A stretch of 64,000 bases of DNA. It comes from an uncultured Litoreibacter sp. (GTDB lineage: Bacteria > Pseudomonadota > Alphaproteobacteria > Rhodobacterales > Rhodobacteraceae). Location: NCBI RefSeq assembly GCF_947487515.1, contig NZ_CANKWO010000002.1, positions 310,001 to 374,000 on the forward strand, written 5' to 3'. The position numbers were made by a program, and so were the translations under genes. The notes under the pieces were generated by a model. It did not search any database, had not been told where the DNA came from, and saw only the letters and a program-made list of their open reading frames with translations. This document shows, in pieces, positions 54,482 to 63,900 of this stretch; positions within the stretch are counted from its first letter, which is position 1, and each line of letters begins with the position of its first letter.

Positions 54482-55180
54482 ATGACCTCCCTTGCAGATT
54501 TTCCGATTACCTCGCGCTGGCCTGCACGCACCCCTGATGTGCTGCAGCTCTATTCCTTCCCGACACCAAACGGGGTGAAGGTCTCCATTGCCTTGGAGGA
54601 GATGGGTATCCCCTATGAGGCCCATACCGTTACCCTGTCGGATGCCGACGTCAAAAGCCCCGAGTTCTTGTCGCTCAACCCCAACAACAAAATCCCCGCC
54701 ATTATCGACCCCAACGGGCCGGACGGCGCGCCTTTGGGGTTGTTTGAAAGCGGGGCAATCCTGATCTACCTCGCTGAGAAATCCGGAAAATTGATCGGCC
54801 GCAACGAGGCGGAGAAGGCCAAGATCATCCAATGGGTGATGTTCCAGATGGGGGGGCTAGGGCCGATGATGGGGCAGCTCGGCTTCTTCTACAAATTCGC
54901 CGGATCGCAATGGGAGGACAAACGCCCGCAGCAACGCTACATCGACGAATCCAAACGCCTATTGGCCGTTTTGGACAAAGAGCTGGAGGGGAAGGACTGG
55001 ATCGTAGGCGCGTATTCCATCGCAGATATAGCCATCGCCCCGTGGCTGCGGGCCATGGAATTCTATGGCACCAAGGCGCTTTTGGGCTGGGAGAATTACA
55101 CAAACCTAGTGGCCTATCTTGACCGGTTTGTCGCCCGCCCTGCCGTGCAAGTCGGGTTGGTCACCCCACCTCGCGACTAA
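54482..55180 (+). CDS. Glutathione S-transferase, YghU/YfcG-like
   Basis: 232 aa. The thioredoxin-like N domain has YSFPTPNGVKVSIALEE (T-P-N-G as in Nu-class enzymes) and NPNNKIPAI; FESGAILIYLAEK contains the glutathione-contact E-S. The helical C domain ends WLRAMEFYG. These enzymes often reduce disulfides or peroxides with glutathione. Confidence 0.93.
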   Translation: MTSLADFPITSRWPARTPDVLQLYSFPTPNGVKVSIALEEMGIPYEAHTVTLSDADVKSPEFLSLNPNNKIPAIIDPNGPDGAPLGLFESGAILIYLAEKSGKLIGRNEAEKAKIIQWVMFQMGGLGPMMGQLGFFYKFAGSQWEDKRPQQRYIDESKRLLAVLDKELEGKDWIVGAYSIADIAIAPWLRAMEFYGTKALLGWENYTNLVAYLDRFVARPAVQVGLVTPPRD

Positions 55181-55442
55181 CCTGCGCACGCAGGCTTAGC
55201 ACATTCGAAAGCGGGACGGAGTAAAACCCGTCCCGTCTAGACAGCATAGGTCATATGGGTCCTCGCGCACGATGGGGGCCACCTTGATCACCGGTGAACA
55301 TGGGGATGTTTCAACCCCAAAGGGTGCGGGACTAATACCCCGTCCGACATGGCCATTCCGGCGGCGCCGCCACCTTGCAACGCATCAAAGAGACCCGTTT
55401 GAACCGCGCCGCCCTGCCAAGGGCCGCGCGGCCTTGGCGCGG
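55181..55442. other. intergenic between GST and ytoQ
   Basis: About 260 nt without a supported gene. It contains a perfect hairpin CGGGACGG/CCGTCCCG at 55212-55235 shortly after the GST stop, a possible terminator without a T-run. Confidence 0.4.
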
Positions 55443-55892
55443 TCAGCTTGGCAATTGCCCCGTCAGAACGTAGCGCAGGATTTCGGATACTTTGGCCGGA
55501 TCATCCGTCACCGCCAACGCCGCCGCATCCACTTCTTTCAAAGCATGTTGATGGTCAGCCCCATGCACCACAATCAATGACTTGCCCAAAGCGGCTGCAA
55601 AGCCCGCGTCAAACGCGGCGTTCCATTGCTTGTACTTCTCGCCAAAGCGCACCACCACAACGTCAGCATCCGCGATCCCCTTGCGGGTCCGAATGGCATT
55701 CACCATCGCGCCTTTATGGTCGTGCCAGTACTTTTGCTCCTCGGCCCCCAGTATGGTCACGCCGCAGTCATCGGATGCACCGTGGTCCGTCACCGGCGCG
55801 TCAAAGCGAACATCCAGCCCCGCGCAGCCCTCGATAATTTGCGCCCGCCAGTCGGTGTGAATTTCGCCCGACAAATATACCTTCAACGTCAT
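55443..55892 (-). CDS. ytoQ: YtoQ-family protein
   Basis: 149 aa. VYLSGEIHTDWR, a DAPVTDHG block, VVVRFGEKYKQWNAAFDAG and IVVHGADHQHALKEVD match YtoQ, which has a nucleoside-2-deoxyribosyltransferase-like fold. The function is unproven. Confidence 0.85.
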   Translation of the reverse strand: MTLKVYLSGEIHTDWRAQIIEGCAGLDVRFDAPVTDHGASDDCGVTILGAEEQKYWHDHKGAMVNAIRTRKGIADADVVVVRFGEKYKQWNAAFDAGFAAALGKSLIVVHGADHQHALKEVDAAALAVTDDPAKVSEILRYVLTGQLPS

Positions 55893-55955
55893 TTTACGCC
55901 CTCCTTTTCAGCTTGGCTTGCAAGGTGACGTGATCGACGCTGAAGGCAAGGCGTT

Positions 55956-56726
55956 TTAGACGATAACCAGCGCTTCGGTCAGGTAGTAGCTCAGGAAATC
56001 GCCGAAATCGACGCCCTCCAGTGTCAGCGTGTCGTTGAAGCCGATGTCGATCAATGTGCCCCCCGCGCCGTTGTCGCCCGCGGTGATGTCGGTTGCGCCC
56101 GAGACGAAAAGATCCGCCCATTCCAGATCCGTCATCCCCCCGACGATGAAGTCATCCACGCCAAGTTCAAAATCGGTGATAGTGACATCCGCGCTTTTCT
56201 TGCTGGACTGGTAGACGAACTCGAATGTATCGGCACCTTCACCGCCGGTCAGCATGTGGTCGCCGCCCTTTTTCATCCGCGCCACAATCAGATCGTCGCC
56301 CGTACCACCATCGGCCGAGGAAGTATGATCGCCGGTGTTCACAACGTCATTTCCAGCGCCCCCGAAGAGGTCGTTGTTCCCCTTGCGCCCGAAGATAAAG
56401 TCGTCGCCGGAGCCACCGTCGATCACGTCGTTGCCGTGGCCGCCGTCGATGTAGTCGCCGCCGCCTGCACCGTTGATCTGATCCGCGCCACGCCCGCCAA
56501 AGACACGGTCCGCACCGTTGCCGGCGTTGATGATGTCATCGCCATTGCCCGCAAGGATGAAGTCATCGCCGCGACCGCTGAAAATGTTATGCGAGACATT
56601 GTTGGTGATGATGGTGTCATTGCCGTCGGCGCCGACGATGACATATTGTGTCACGCCAGATATCGACAGGCCAGAGGTGTTGATGGTGTCGTCGCCAATG
56701 GTGCCAGTCAGTGTAATCGTCGTCAT
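55956..56726 (-). CDS. RTX (hemolysin-type calcium-binding) secreted protein 1
   Basis: 256 aa without a cleavable signal. It is acidic and Gly/Asp-rich. Nonapeptide repeats run from about residue 45 to 145 (for example GGRGADQIN, GGHGNDVID, GGSGDDFIF), forming a calcium beta-roll. The C-terminus ends in hydrophobic ALVIV, typical of type I secretion signals. It is related to the RTX protein at 56910; no T1SS genes are in the window. Confidence 0.85.
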   Translation of the reverse strand: MTTITLTGTIGDDTINTSGLSISGVTQYVIVGADGNDTIITNNVSHNIFSGRGDDFILAGNGDDIINAGNGADRVFGGRGADQINGAGGGDYIDGGHGNDVIDGGSGDDFIFGRKGNNDLFGGAGNDVVNTGDHTSSADGGTGDDLIVARMKKGGDHMLTGGEGADTFEFVYQSSKKSADVTITDFELGVDDFIVGGMTDLEWADLFVSGATDITAGDNGAGGTLIDIGFNDTLTLEGVDFGDFLSYYLTEALVIV

Positions 56727-56860
56727 AATTTTCCCTCGTTAACATACCCACAAGCACCAGAATCGGCGCCCCCGCAGCACGCTAGCAAGGAAAAGACACA
56801 TGGTCGCCCCATTTAGGTCACAATTAACCATTGGCAACACTCTGTTTCGAAACGCGAAAC

Positions 56861-56884
56861 GCCCGCCCCAGAGCTGGGACGGGC
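56861..56884 (-). terminator. hairpin after RTX protein 2
   Basis: GCCCGTCCCA-GCTC-TGGGGCGGGC on the minus strand, a 10-bp stem with one T-G pair and followed by GTTT, 25 nt downstream of the RTX gene stop. Confidence 0.6.
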
Positions 56885-56909
56885 AAATTATCTATAAATT
56901 TTAAGGACT

Positions 56910-57668
56910 TCAGACGATCGCTAAGGCGCTGTATTCCGCCGTGAACTCGGCCATGTCGGTGTCGTCAAAAGTTAACGTCAACCCGCGATCCAAGCGCAAA
57001 ACAAGGTCCGATCCGTCTTGGGTCAGCGTCGCATCTGCCTCGCCTGCAAGAAGGTCGGCCATGAAATCCACATCCGATTGTCCGGCAATGATGAAGTCAT
57101 CCAAGCCGATCTCAAAGTCGGTAATCGTGACGAGAGACCGCTTCTTGGCCCCCATCCCGTAGAACTCGAACGTGTCGGCCTCACTGCCACCTGTCAGGGT
57201 ATGCCAGCCGCCTTTGGTCGCATTCGCCTTGATGTGATCTTGCCCAGAGCCGCCATCCACAACAGAGCCGTTCAACCCTGTGTCGATCGTATCACGGCCT
57301 GCGCCGCCACTCAGGGTATTATTGCCTTTGACGCCGTAGATGATGTCATCCCCTGCGCCACCATCGATCACGTCTTTCCCTTTGCCACCATAGAGCGTGT
57401 CATTGCCCAAGTTGCCAGAAATGTCGTCTGCCCCGTCGCCACCGTTGACGAAGTCATCGTGTTTGCCTGCGATAATGACATCGTCACCTGCGCCACCAAG
57501 TATCGTGTCTTCGCCCTTGCCGCCCTTCAGAATATCATCACTTGAGCTGCCGACCACACGGTCGTCGCCTTTTCCCGCCACAACTTCAAACGTGTCATCA
57601 TCCCCCGGGTATAGAAGTGGGATGCTGATATCATCGTTGTCAGCGGTACCATTAACTTTCGTCACCAT
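56910..57668 (-). CDS. RTX (hemolysin-type calcium-binding) secreted protein 2
   Basis: 252 aa from the ATG at 57668, which has GCGAGGAAA upstream. RTX nonapeptides (GGKGEDTIL, GGAGDDVII, GGDGADDIS, GGKGKDVID) fill about residues 45-140. The ending YSALAIV resembles ALVIV of the neighbour, and the blocks VTITDFEIGLDDFI and VTITDFELGVDDFI are near-identical. It is a tandem duplicate that has diverged. Confidence 0.85.
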   Translation of the reverse strand: MVTKVNGTADNDDISIPLLYPGDDDTFEVVAGKGDDRVVGSSSDDILKGGKGEDTILGGAGDDVIIAGKHDDFVNGGDGADDISGNLGNDTLYGGKGKDVIDGGAGDDIIYGVKGNNTLSGGAGRDTIDTGLNGSVVDGGSGQDHIKANATKGGWHTLTGGSEADTFEFYGMGAKKRSLVTITDFEIGLDDFIIAGQSDVDFMADLLAGEADATLTQDGSDLVLRLDRGLTLTFDDTDMAEFTAEYSALAIV

Positions 57669-57796
57669 TACAATTTCCTCGCTTCGTTCATAAGAATCGA
57701 CGCACGGCCCCCAGCACATCGGATCGCGGCATAGTCACCACCAATTCGTGGCAACACCTGAGCAATTTGAAGACAATTTTAGGATGTGGTGAAAAT

Positions 57797-57818
57797 CCCT
57801 CGCCCAATCAGGCGAGGG
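57797..57818 (-). terminator. terminator after pheT
   Basis: CCCTCGCC-TGATTG-GGCGAGGG on the minus strand followed by ATTTT, 9 nt after the pheT stop. Confidence 0.8.
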
Positions 57819-57826
57819 AGCAGTGA

Positions 57827-60232
57827 TTAGCCACGCAAAGCGCCACCAGTCGCCTTCGAGACTTTCTCGACAATCTTGGCGCTGACGGCCTCGATATCTT
57901 CGTCTTTCAGCGTTTTCTCGGAAGGCTGCAAACGCACGGTGATGGCCAAAGACTTTTTGCCCTCGCCCAGCGAGCCGCCAATGAATTCATCAAACACCCG
58001 CACGTTTTCGATCAGCGCTTTGTCTGCACCAGCCGCGGCATTTACCAAGGTCAGCGCCTCGACATCAGCATCGACCACAAAGGCGAAGTCACGCTCCACG
58101 GCTTGCAGGTCTTGCAACGCCAGAGCCGCGCGTGTTGCGGTTTTCGATTTCGGGAACGGGATTTCCGAAGGCCATAGGGTAAAGGCCATCGCGGGGCCCT
58201 TGATGTCGAAAGCCGCCAGTATTTTCGGATGAACCTCGCCAAAGATACCCAGCACCTTTTTGGGGCCAAGGCAGATTTTACCATGGCGCCCAGGATGCCA
58301 TGTGTCGTCCGCCCCGCGCAAGATTTGCACCTTCGCAGGGGCCCCCAATGCGGCCAGCGCAGCTTCTGCATCTGCCTTCACATCATAAACATCAACCGCT
58401 CGGCGCGTGCCGTGAACATCCTTGGGGCCGGTATGACCAATCAACAGGCCAGCTGCCTGCACGAATTGCTCGGCTGGCTCGCCGCCATGGAATGCAGGAC
58501 CGACCTCAAACAAGGACATATCCGAAAATCCGCGCGCCTGATTGCGGGCTGCTGCCTGCAACAAACCGGGCAACAAGGCGGGACGCATATGCGACATCTC
58601 GGAGCTGATCGGGTTCTCAAGCTTGGTCGCATCCGTGCCACCGCCAAACAGCGCTGCCGATTTGGCATCAATGAAGGAATAGTGAACGCATTCATTGTAC
58701 CCAAGGGCCGCAATTGTGCGTCGCGCGATTTGCTCGCGCTTTTGCAGAGGTGTCAGGATCGGCTTTGGAATACCCGCATCAACACGTGGCAACGGGCGGC
58801 CTTCCAATTTGGTCAGTGACGCGATGCGCGCGACCTCTTCGACCAGATCGGCCTCGCCCTGCACATCCGGACGCCAAGTCGGCACCTGCGCCATATCACC
58901 GTCCATCACGAAGCCCAAAGCCTCTAGGGAAGCGCGTTGCGTGGCTGCCGGAATGTCCATCCCCACCAACGACTGCACACGGTCGGTATCCAGTTTATAG
59001 GCGCGGGAGTGGTCGGGCATCGCCCCCGCCACGACAACCTCAGAGGCCTCGCCGCCGCACAGGTCGATAATCATGCGCGTCGCATGTTCGATGCCCTCCG
59101 GCGTCCATTCAGGGTCAATGCCGCGCTCAAAACGGTAGCGCGCATCGGAATTGATCTTCAGCTTGCGACCAGTATGCGCCGTGCGGATTGGGTCAAAGAA
59201 CGCCGCCTCAAGGAACACATCTGTTGTGCTCTCATCGCAGCTGGAGGTCAGCCCGCCCATAATGCCGCCAAGGCTTTCAATGCCGCCTGCGTCCGAGATC
59301 ACTGTCATACCAGCCTCAAGCTGGTACTCCTTGTCGTCCAGCGCCGCGAAGGTCTCGCCGCCTTTGGACTGATGCACCTTCAATGCGCCGCCCTTTACCT
59401 TGTTGGCATCAAAGACGTGGAGCGGGCGATTGCGGTCGTAGGTGAAGAAGTTGGTAATATCGACCAGCGTGGAAATCGGGCGCAAGCCAATGGCCTTCAA
59501 CGCATCTTGCAGCCACGCGGGTGACGGGCCGTTTTTCACGCCTTTGATCACGCGTCCATAAAAGACAGGGCAGGCGCCGGTCTCAAGTGTTTCTGCGTCG
59601 ATCGTCACGTTGATCGGGCAAGGGAAAGACCCTTTGATCGGATCCGTATCACGCGGCTTCAATGTCCCCACCCCACGCGCAGCAAGGTCGCGGGCAATCC
59701 CCCGCACCCCAAGCGCATCCGGACGGTTCGGCGTGATTGCGATCTCGATCACCGTGTCGACTTTGGAGGGGTCGTTTTCAGCCAGCCAATCGGTGAACTT
59801 CTGGCCCACCTCACCGCTGTCCAGCTCGATGATACCATCATGTTCTTCGGAAAGCTCCATCTCGCGCTCGGAGCACATCATGCCGTAGCTCTCAACGCCG
59901 CGAATTTTGCCAACCTTAATAGTCACGTCCAAACCCGGCACATAGGTCCCCGGCTTTGCCACGACGACATTGATCCCTTGGCGCGCGTTCGGTGCGCCGC
60001 AGATGATCTGCAAATCCCCCTCGTCGGTGGCCACCTGACATACCCGCAGTTTATCTGCATCAGGGTGCTTCTCGGCGGACGTGACGTGACCGATGGTAAA
60101 GGCCGACAAACGGTCGGTGGGGTTTTCGACGCCCTCAACCTCAAGACCAAGGTCGGTCAGCGCATAAAGGATATCATCAAGGCTGGCCTCTGTTTCGAGA
60201 TGATCCTTGAGCCAAGAGAGGGTAAATTTCAT
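57827..60232 (-). CDS. pheT: Phenylalanyl-tRNA synthetase beta subunit
   Basis: 801 aa from the ATG at 60232 (an ATG three codons earlier is less typical). The N-terminal EMAP-like tRNA-binding domain (about 40-150) is followed by B3/B4 editing and B5 domains. The catalytic-like domain contains MSHMRPALLPGLL, and an anticodon-binding FDX-ACB domain ends the protein. It pairs with PheS. Unusually, it is separated from pheS by about 1.3 kb with two unrelated genes. Confidence 0.97.
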   Translation of the reverse strand: MKFTLSWLKDHLETEASLDDILYALTDLGLEVEGVENPTDRLSAFTIGHVTSAEKHPDADKLRVCQVATDEGDLQIICGAPNARQGINVVVAKPGTYVPGLDVTIKVGKIRGVESYGMMCSEREMELSEEHDGIIELDSGEVGQKFTDWLAENDPSKVDTVIEIAITPNRPDALGVRGIARDLAARGVGTLKPRDTDPIKGSFPCPINVTIDAETLETGACPVFYGRVIKGVKNGPSPAWLQDALKAIGLRPISTLVDITNFFTYDRNRPLHVFDANKVKGGALKVHQSKGGETFAALDDKEYQLEAGMTVISDAGGIESLGGIMGGLTSSCDESTTDVFLEAAFFDPIRTAHTGRKLKINSDARYRFERGIDPEWTPEGIEHATRMIIDLCGGEASEVVVAGAMPDHSRAYKLDTDRVQSLVGMDIPAATQRASLEALGFVMDGDMAQVPTWRPDVQGEADLVEEVARIASLTKLEGRPLPRVDAGIPKPILTPLQKREQIARRTIAALGYNECVHYSFIDAKSAALFGGGTDATKLENPISSEMSHMRPALLPGLLQAAARNQARGFSDMSLFEVGPAFHGGEPAEQFVQAAGLLIGHTGPKDVHGTRRAVDVYDVKADAEAALAALGAPAKVQILRGADDTWHPGRHGKICLGPKKVLGIFGEVHPKILAAFDIKGPAMAFTLWPSEIPFPKSKTATRAALALQDLQAVERDFAFVVDADVEALTLVNAAAGADKALIENVRVFDEFIGGSLGEGKKSLAITVRLQPSEKTLKDEDIEAVSAKIVEKVSKATGGALRG

Positions 60233-60451
60233 GCCGCGCACTTTCGTCTATATATATCAAATGAGACCGATTAAGCCTCGTTGCCCCGTGCTACCCCATC
60301 AATAAGGCAAGTGAAAGTGCCGCATCGTCTCGCGGGATCTCTGTATTTGCGACAGATTGGGGCTAAGGGTCATATTCTCGCCACATTTTGGCGCGATCAA
60401 GAACACAAGTGGGGCATTAAACGTGATTCTAAGGTTCTAAGGTTCAAAGTT

Positions 60452-60646
60452 ATGCAATTTCTGTTCAATATCATGTCTTCGGTTTTCAAGCCGTCGCTGA
60501 TTGCACTGTCCATTGCTTTTGGGGTGGCGATCATTTCGTTCAATGACTCCCCGTTGTCGGTCAATCAAAAGTCGATTGATCTGTCTAACATTAGCTGCCC
60601 TACCGTGCTGAGCTTCCTTTGCGGCTCAAAAGGTGCGCTGCAGTAA
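60452..60646 (+). CDS. Small single-pass or secreted protein, unknown function
   Basis: 64 aa starting MQFLFNIMSS, with one hydrophobic segment (about 10-30) and two Cys in the short tail. The frame is open further upstream, but this ATG puts the hydrophobic part first. Only weak evidence of a ribosome-binding site (AAGGTTCAAAG). Confidence 0.4.
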   Translation: MQFLFNIMSSVFKPSLIALSIAFGVAIISFNDSPLSVNQKSIDLSNISCPTVLSFLCGSKGALQ

Positions 60647-60707
60647 ATATCTGGCAACTAATTCAAGTATAGGGTTCCTAAGCAACGCTTCTCCAAGGTC
60701 GTAGCTT

Positions 60708-61400
60708 ATGGAACCCAATCACTCGACCATTCCTCCAATTTGTGTGCTGCATATCGGTAAAACCGGTGGCAGCTTTTTGCGTTCCGTACTCAAGCACAAC
60801 CAAAACCGCTGGACCCTGCCGTTAAATCTGTTGGGGCATGAGGCAACTGCGTTTGGCACCGCCAAGCGGTTTGGACCCGACCGGCAGCTGGCCTTTGTTG
60901 TGCGTGACCCGCTGCTTCGCTTTTCCTCCGGCTTTTATTCACGTCAACGCCAAGGACGCCCCACGTATCAGTCAGATTGGACCGCGGAAGAGGCCGCCGC
61001 TTTCCGTTGGTTTGAGACCCCAGAGGATTTGGCCCTTGCCTTGGCCTCCCCTAAGGAAGTCGAAAAATCTGCCGCGCTCTTTGCCTTCAATTCAATTCGG
61101 CACCTGAAATCTGATTTGCGACATCACCTCGGCGGCGCGCGGCGTCTTGTGAAGGAACGCGACAACATCATCATGTGTGTAGACCTTCCCGATTTGACCG
61201 CGCTGTTGCCTAGGATCATGACTATTCTTGGGGTGCCGGATTGGGACATGCCACCCAATCCGGTGACCCATAAGTCCCCCACCCCACCCGCGCCGCTGAC
61301 TGCACAGGCGACGGCGGCTTTGCGTGCTCATTGGGCCGATGAGTTCGAGGTTTACGATGTTGTCCGCGACATGGCCTACCAATTGGGGTTCAGCCGGTAG
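60708..61400 (+). CDS. Sulfotransferase-family protein
   Basis: 230 aa. The N-terminal phosphosulfate-binding loop appears as HIGKTGGSFLRSV (about 15-27) and the 3'-phosphate site as VVRDPLLRFSSGFYS (about 65-79). This is the pattern of PAPS-dependent sulfotransferases acting on carbohydrates or surface polymers. It lies between pheS and pheT on the opposite strand, so it was probably inserted there. Confidence 0.82.
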   Translation: MEPNHSTIPPICVLHIGKTGGSFLRSVLKHNQNRWTLPLNLLGHEATAFGTAKRFGPDRQLAFVVRDPLLRFSSGFYSRQRQGRPTYQSDWTAEEAAAFRWFETPEDLALALASPKEVEKSAALFAFNSIRHLKSDLRHHLGGARRLVKERDNIIMCVDLPDLTALLPRIMTILGVPDWDMPPNPVTHKSPTPPAPLTAQATAALRAHWADEFEVYDVVRDMAYQLGFSR

Positions 61401-61571
61401 GCCAATTGGCACTGGCAAGGGATTTTGCCTCGCGAAGTAGCAAACGCCGATGCGACTGCTAGCGCGCAGGCCGATCCTGCCCTGCACGCTGCAAGATATG
61501 TTCGCGCAACACAGTCGCCAACACCAATACCGAAGCGGAGCCCTGAAAGAGGCTAATCGCCTGAAGCAAGC

Positions 61572-62645
61572 TTAGCGGCTCAAACCGCCAGCCAAATTCG
61601 GCTGATCCAATGAGGCAAACCCGTAGTGGCGCAACCAGCGCAGATCGCTGTCGAAGAACGCCCGCAGGTCGGGAATGCCGTATTTCAGCATTGCCAAACG
61701 GTCAATCCCGATGCCGAAGGCGAACCCTTGGTATTCATTTGGATCAATCCCAGCGGCGGCCAAAACCTTCGGATGCACCATGCCGGATCCCAGCACCTCC
61801 ATCCAGTCGTCCCCTTCGCCGATCTTAAGCTGACCGTCCTTCCAAGTGCACTGAATATCCACCTCGGCGGAAGGTTCGGTGAACGGAAAATGCGAGGCGC
61901 GGAAGCGGGTCTTGATGCCTTCAATCTCGAAGAACGCCTTGAAGAATTCCTCCAGCACCCATTTCAGGTTGGCCATGGAAATATCCTTGTCGATGGCGAG
62001 ACCTTCGACTTGGTGGAACATTGGCGTATGCGTTTGGTCGTAATCGGCGCGGTACACACGACCGGGGCAAATGATGCGTATCGGCGCGCCCTGCTCCTGC
62101 ATTGAGCGGATTTGAACCGGAGACGTATGCGTGCGCAAAACATGCGGCGGACGGTTATCGCCCTCGGCACGGTGCATGTAGAAAGTGTCCATCTCGCCAC
62201 GCGCGGGGTGATGGCTGGGAATATTCAACGCGTCAAAATTATGCCAGTCATCCTCGACTTGCGGGCCTTCCGCCACGGCAAATCCCAGATTGGCAAAAAT
62301 CGCAGAGACCTCTTCGGTCACTTGGCTAATCGGGTGGATCGAGCCCGCCGGACGATCACGACCAGGCAAGGTCACATCCAGCCATTCGGTGCGCAAACGC
62401 TCGTTCAATGCGGCATCCGCCAAGCCCGCCTTTTTCGCAACCAATGCGGAATTCACTTCATCCTTAAGCGCGTTCAATGCAGGGCCTGCGGTTTGGCGCT
62501 CTTCAGGGGTCATTTTGCCCAGCTCGCGCATCCGAAGGCTGATTTCGCCCTTTTTGCCCAAGGCCGCAACCCGCAGGTCCTCCAGCGCAGATTCATCGGC
62601 CGCATCGGCAATTTGACTTAGGTATTTGGCTTTAAGATCGTCCAT
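61572..62645 (-). CDS. pheS: Phenylalanyl-tRNA synthetase alpha subunit
   Basis: 357 aa from the ATG at 62645. An N-terminal coiled coil (about 1-85) leads to the class-II catalytic core with [11 protein letters not shown] and the motif-3 region [18 protein letters not shown]. It forms the alpha2beta2 enzyme with PheT. Upstream is a Phe-rich leader ORF with a terminator, a possible attenuator. Confidence 0.97.
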   Translation of the reverse strand: MDDLKAKYLSQIADAADESALEDLRVAALGKKGEISLRMRELGKMTPEERQTAGPALNALKDEVNSALVAKKAGLADAALNERLRTEWLDVTLPGRDRPAGSIHPISQVTEEVSAIFANLGFAVAEGPQVEDDWHNFDALNIPSHHPARGEMDTFYMHRAEGDNRPPHVLRTHTSPVQIRSMQEQGAPIRIICPGRVYRADYDQTHTPMFHQVEGLAIDKDISMANLKWVLEEFFKAFFEIEGIKTRFRASHFPFTEPSAEVDIQCTWKDGQLKIGEGDDWMEVLGSGMVHPKVLAAAGIDPNEYQGFAFGIGIDRLAMLKYGIPDLRAFFDSDLRWLRHYGFASLDQPNLAGGLSR

Positions 62646-62755
62646 GACGGCCCCCGCATTTGGTGTTGTGATCCTGCTATCGCCCACCCCGTCTGATTGC
62701 AAGCGCGGCCCTTCGGCTGCACCGTCTTATCACCTATGCGACAATCAACAAAAAA

Positions 62756-62827
62756 CTATGCAAAAAACCCCAAATTAGGGGGTGAAAAAGGTTCAAAACA
62801 CAAAATAATGTGTGTATGCATAGCCAT
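62756..62827 (-). CDS. Phe-rich leader peptide upstream of pheS
   Basis: A 23-codon ORF, MAMHTHIILCFEPF...GFFA, with AAAGG 5 nt before the ATG at 62827. Four of its last 15 residues are Phe, all TTT codons, and the final pair lies in the T-run of the overlapping terminator. E. coli pheST has an analogous Phe-rich leader (PheM). The ORF is on the pheS strand, 111 nt upstream. Confidence 0.55.
   Translation of the reverse strand: MAMHTHIILCFEPFSPPNLGFFA
62762..62783 (-). terminator. attenuator-type terminator in the pheS leader
   Basis: Read on the minus strand, ACCCC-CTAATTT-GGGGT followed by a T-run. It lies between the expected pheS promoter and the gene, inside the Phe-rich leader ORF, so its use would depend on where the ribosome stalls. 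The stem is only 5 bp. Confidence 0.5.
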
Positions 62828-62864
62828 GTCGCCTTTATTAGAGGCAGCACAAGTGGGGAAAACA

Positions 62865-63074
62865 ATGCAAGCCGTGTTATACTCGCACCGCCTCAGGTCG
62901 GTGTTGCAGCATACTGTTATAGATCTGGGGTTGACCCTGTCTATTGATGACGAGGCCGCCCAGATATCCCTAGCTGACCACAAAGACACCATCATCAAGA
63001 CTGCCGCGATGATGCAAGTAGAAGTTAATTTTCAACGAACAGATAGCGCAACGACAGCAACGTTTTATCGCTAG
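62865..63074 (+). CDS. Small protein, unknown function
   Basis: 69 aa from the ATG at 62865 with GGGGA upstream; an ATG at 62826 is an alternative. It is predicted alpha/beta with no membrane segment; LSIDDEAAQISLADHKDTII is a distinctive stretch. It precedes the OmpA-like gene by 19 nt and may be co-transcribed. Confidence 0.5.
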   Translation: MQAVLYSHRLRSVLQHTVIDLGLTLSIDDEAAQISLADHKDTIIKTAAMMQVEVNFQRTDSATTATFYR

Positions 63075-63093
63075 ACAATACACAGGTGAGTAA

Positions 63094-63888
63094 ATGGGAC
63101 TATTCAGCAAACGTAAAACAACCCCTCAATACCGCGCCGGAGGGCTTGGGGGCTTGAGCCAAATTCAACCCACGCGCACAGATGCCAGCGTCGCGCAAAG
63201 TGACTTCAAGCAAACGGCCATCATCGCCGCCCTTGCCTTCATGCTGGTGGGCAGCCTGTCCTACATCGCCATGCAATCCATCGGATCGAACAACAGCTCG
63301 GTCACCGTAGCGCAACCCGCGGCCAGCGAAGTACCCGTCGCACCAGTGGCCGCTGTCGTACCCGAAAAACCAAAATACCCGGAAATCAAGGCCTACGCCC
63401 CAGTCGTCGAAGAACGCGCATTTGTCTCTGCCAATGGCTCCATCGACGTGCTTCTGCCCGAGCGTGAACCGTACTTCGTCTACCCGATCAAAAAGGTTAA
63501 CGCCAACGCGACACCGCTGTGCGTCACCGAACTGCGCAAACCGGCCCGCGCCGCCACGTTCTACTTTGATGTCGGAAGCGCTGAACTCGGCACAGAGCAT
63601 TACGAACAGCTGGCCGCCTTGGGCAAGATGGTAAACGACTGCCCAGAAGCCTTGGTGCATGTCACCGGTCACTCTGACACTTCGGGCAATGACTTGGCCA
63701 ATCTGGACCTCAGCTGGAAGCGTGCGGACAGCACGGTGAATGCACTGGCCACGCTGGGGCTGAACACCACGCAGTTTGAACCCGTCGGCTTCGGCGCGCG
63801 CTCCCCCCTCGCGCAGGGCGCCACCTCCGACGAGGACCGCAACCGCCGCGTTGAGTTCCACGTCTTGTTCCACGACAAAGACCACTAA
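63094..63888 (+). CDS. OmpA-family membrane-anchored protein
   Basis: 264 aa. One membrane segment (about 40-62) is followed by an Ala/Pro/Val-rich linker and a C-terminal OmpA-like peptidoglycan-binding domain (about 155-260). YFDVGSAELGTEHYEQLAALG and VTGHSDTSGND carry the expected Asp, and DEDRNRRVEFHV the Arg. It ties the inner membrane to the wall, as in MotB- or TolR-like proteins without channel genes nearby. Confidence 0.85.
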   Translation: MGLFSKRKTTPQYRAGGLGGLSQIQPTRTDASVAQSDFKQTAIIAALAFMLVGSLSYIAMQSIGSNNSSVTVAQPAASEVPVAPVAAVVPEKPKYPEIKAYAPVVEERAFVSANGSIDVLLPEREPYFVYPIKKVNANATPLCVTELRKPARAATFYFDVGSAELGTEHYEQLAALGKMVNDCPEALVHVTGHSDTSGNDLANLDLSWKRADSTVNALATLGLNTTQFEPVGFGARSPLAQGATSDEDRNRRVEFHVLFHDKDH

Positions 63889-63900
63889 AGGAGCCATGTC

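Noticed and set aside
60281-60451. Upstream extension of the small gene at 60452
   Set aside because: The extension is basic and compositionally unlike a protein N-terminus, and the hydrophobic segment fits better as the start.
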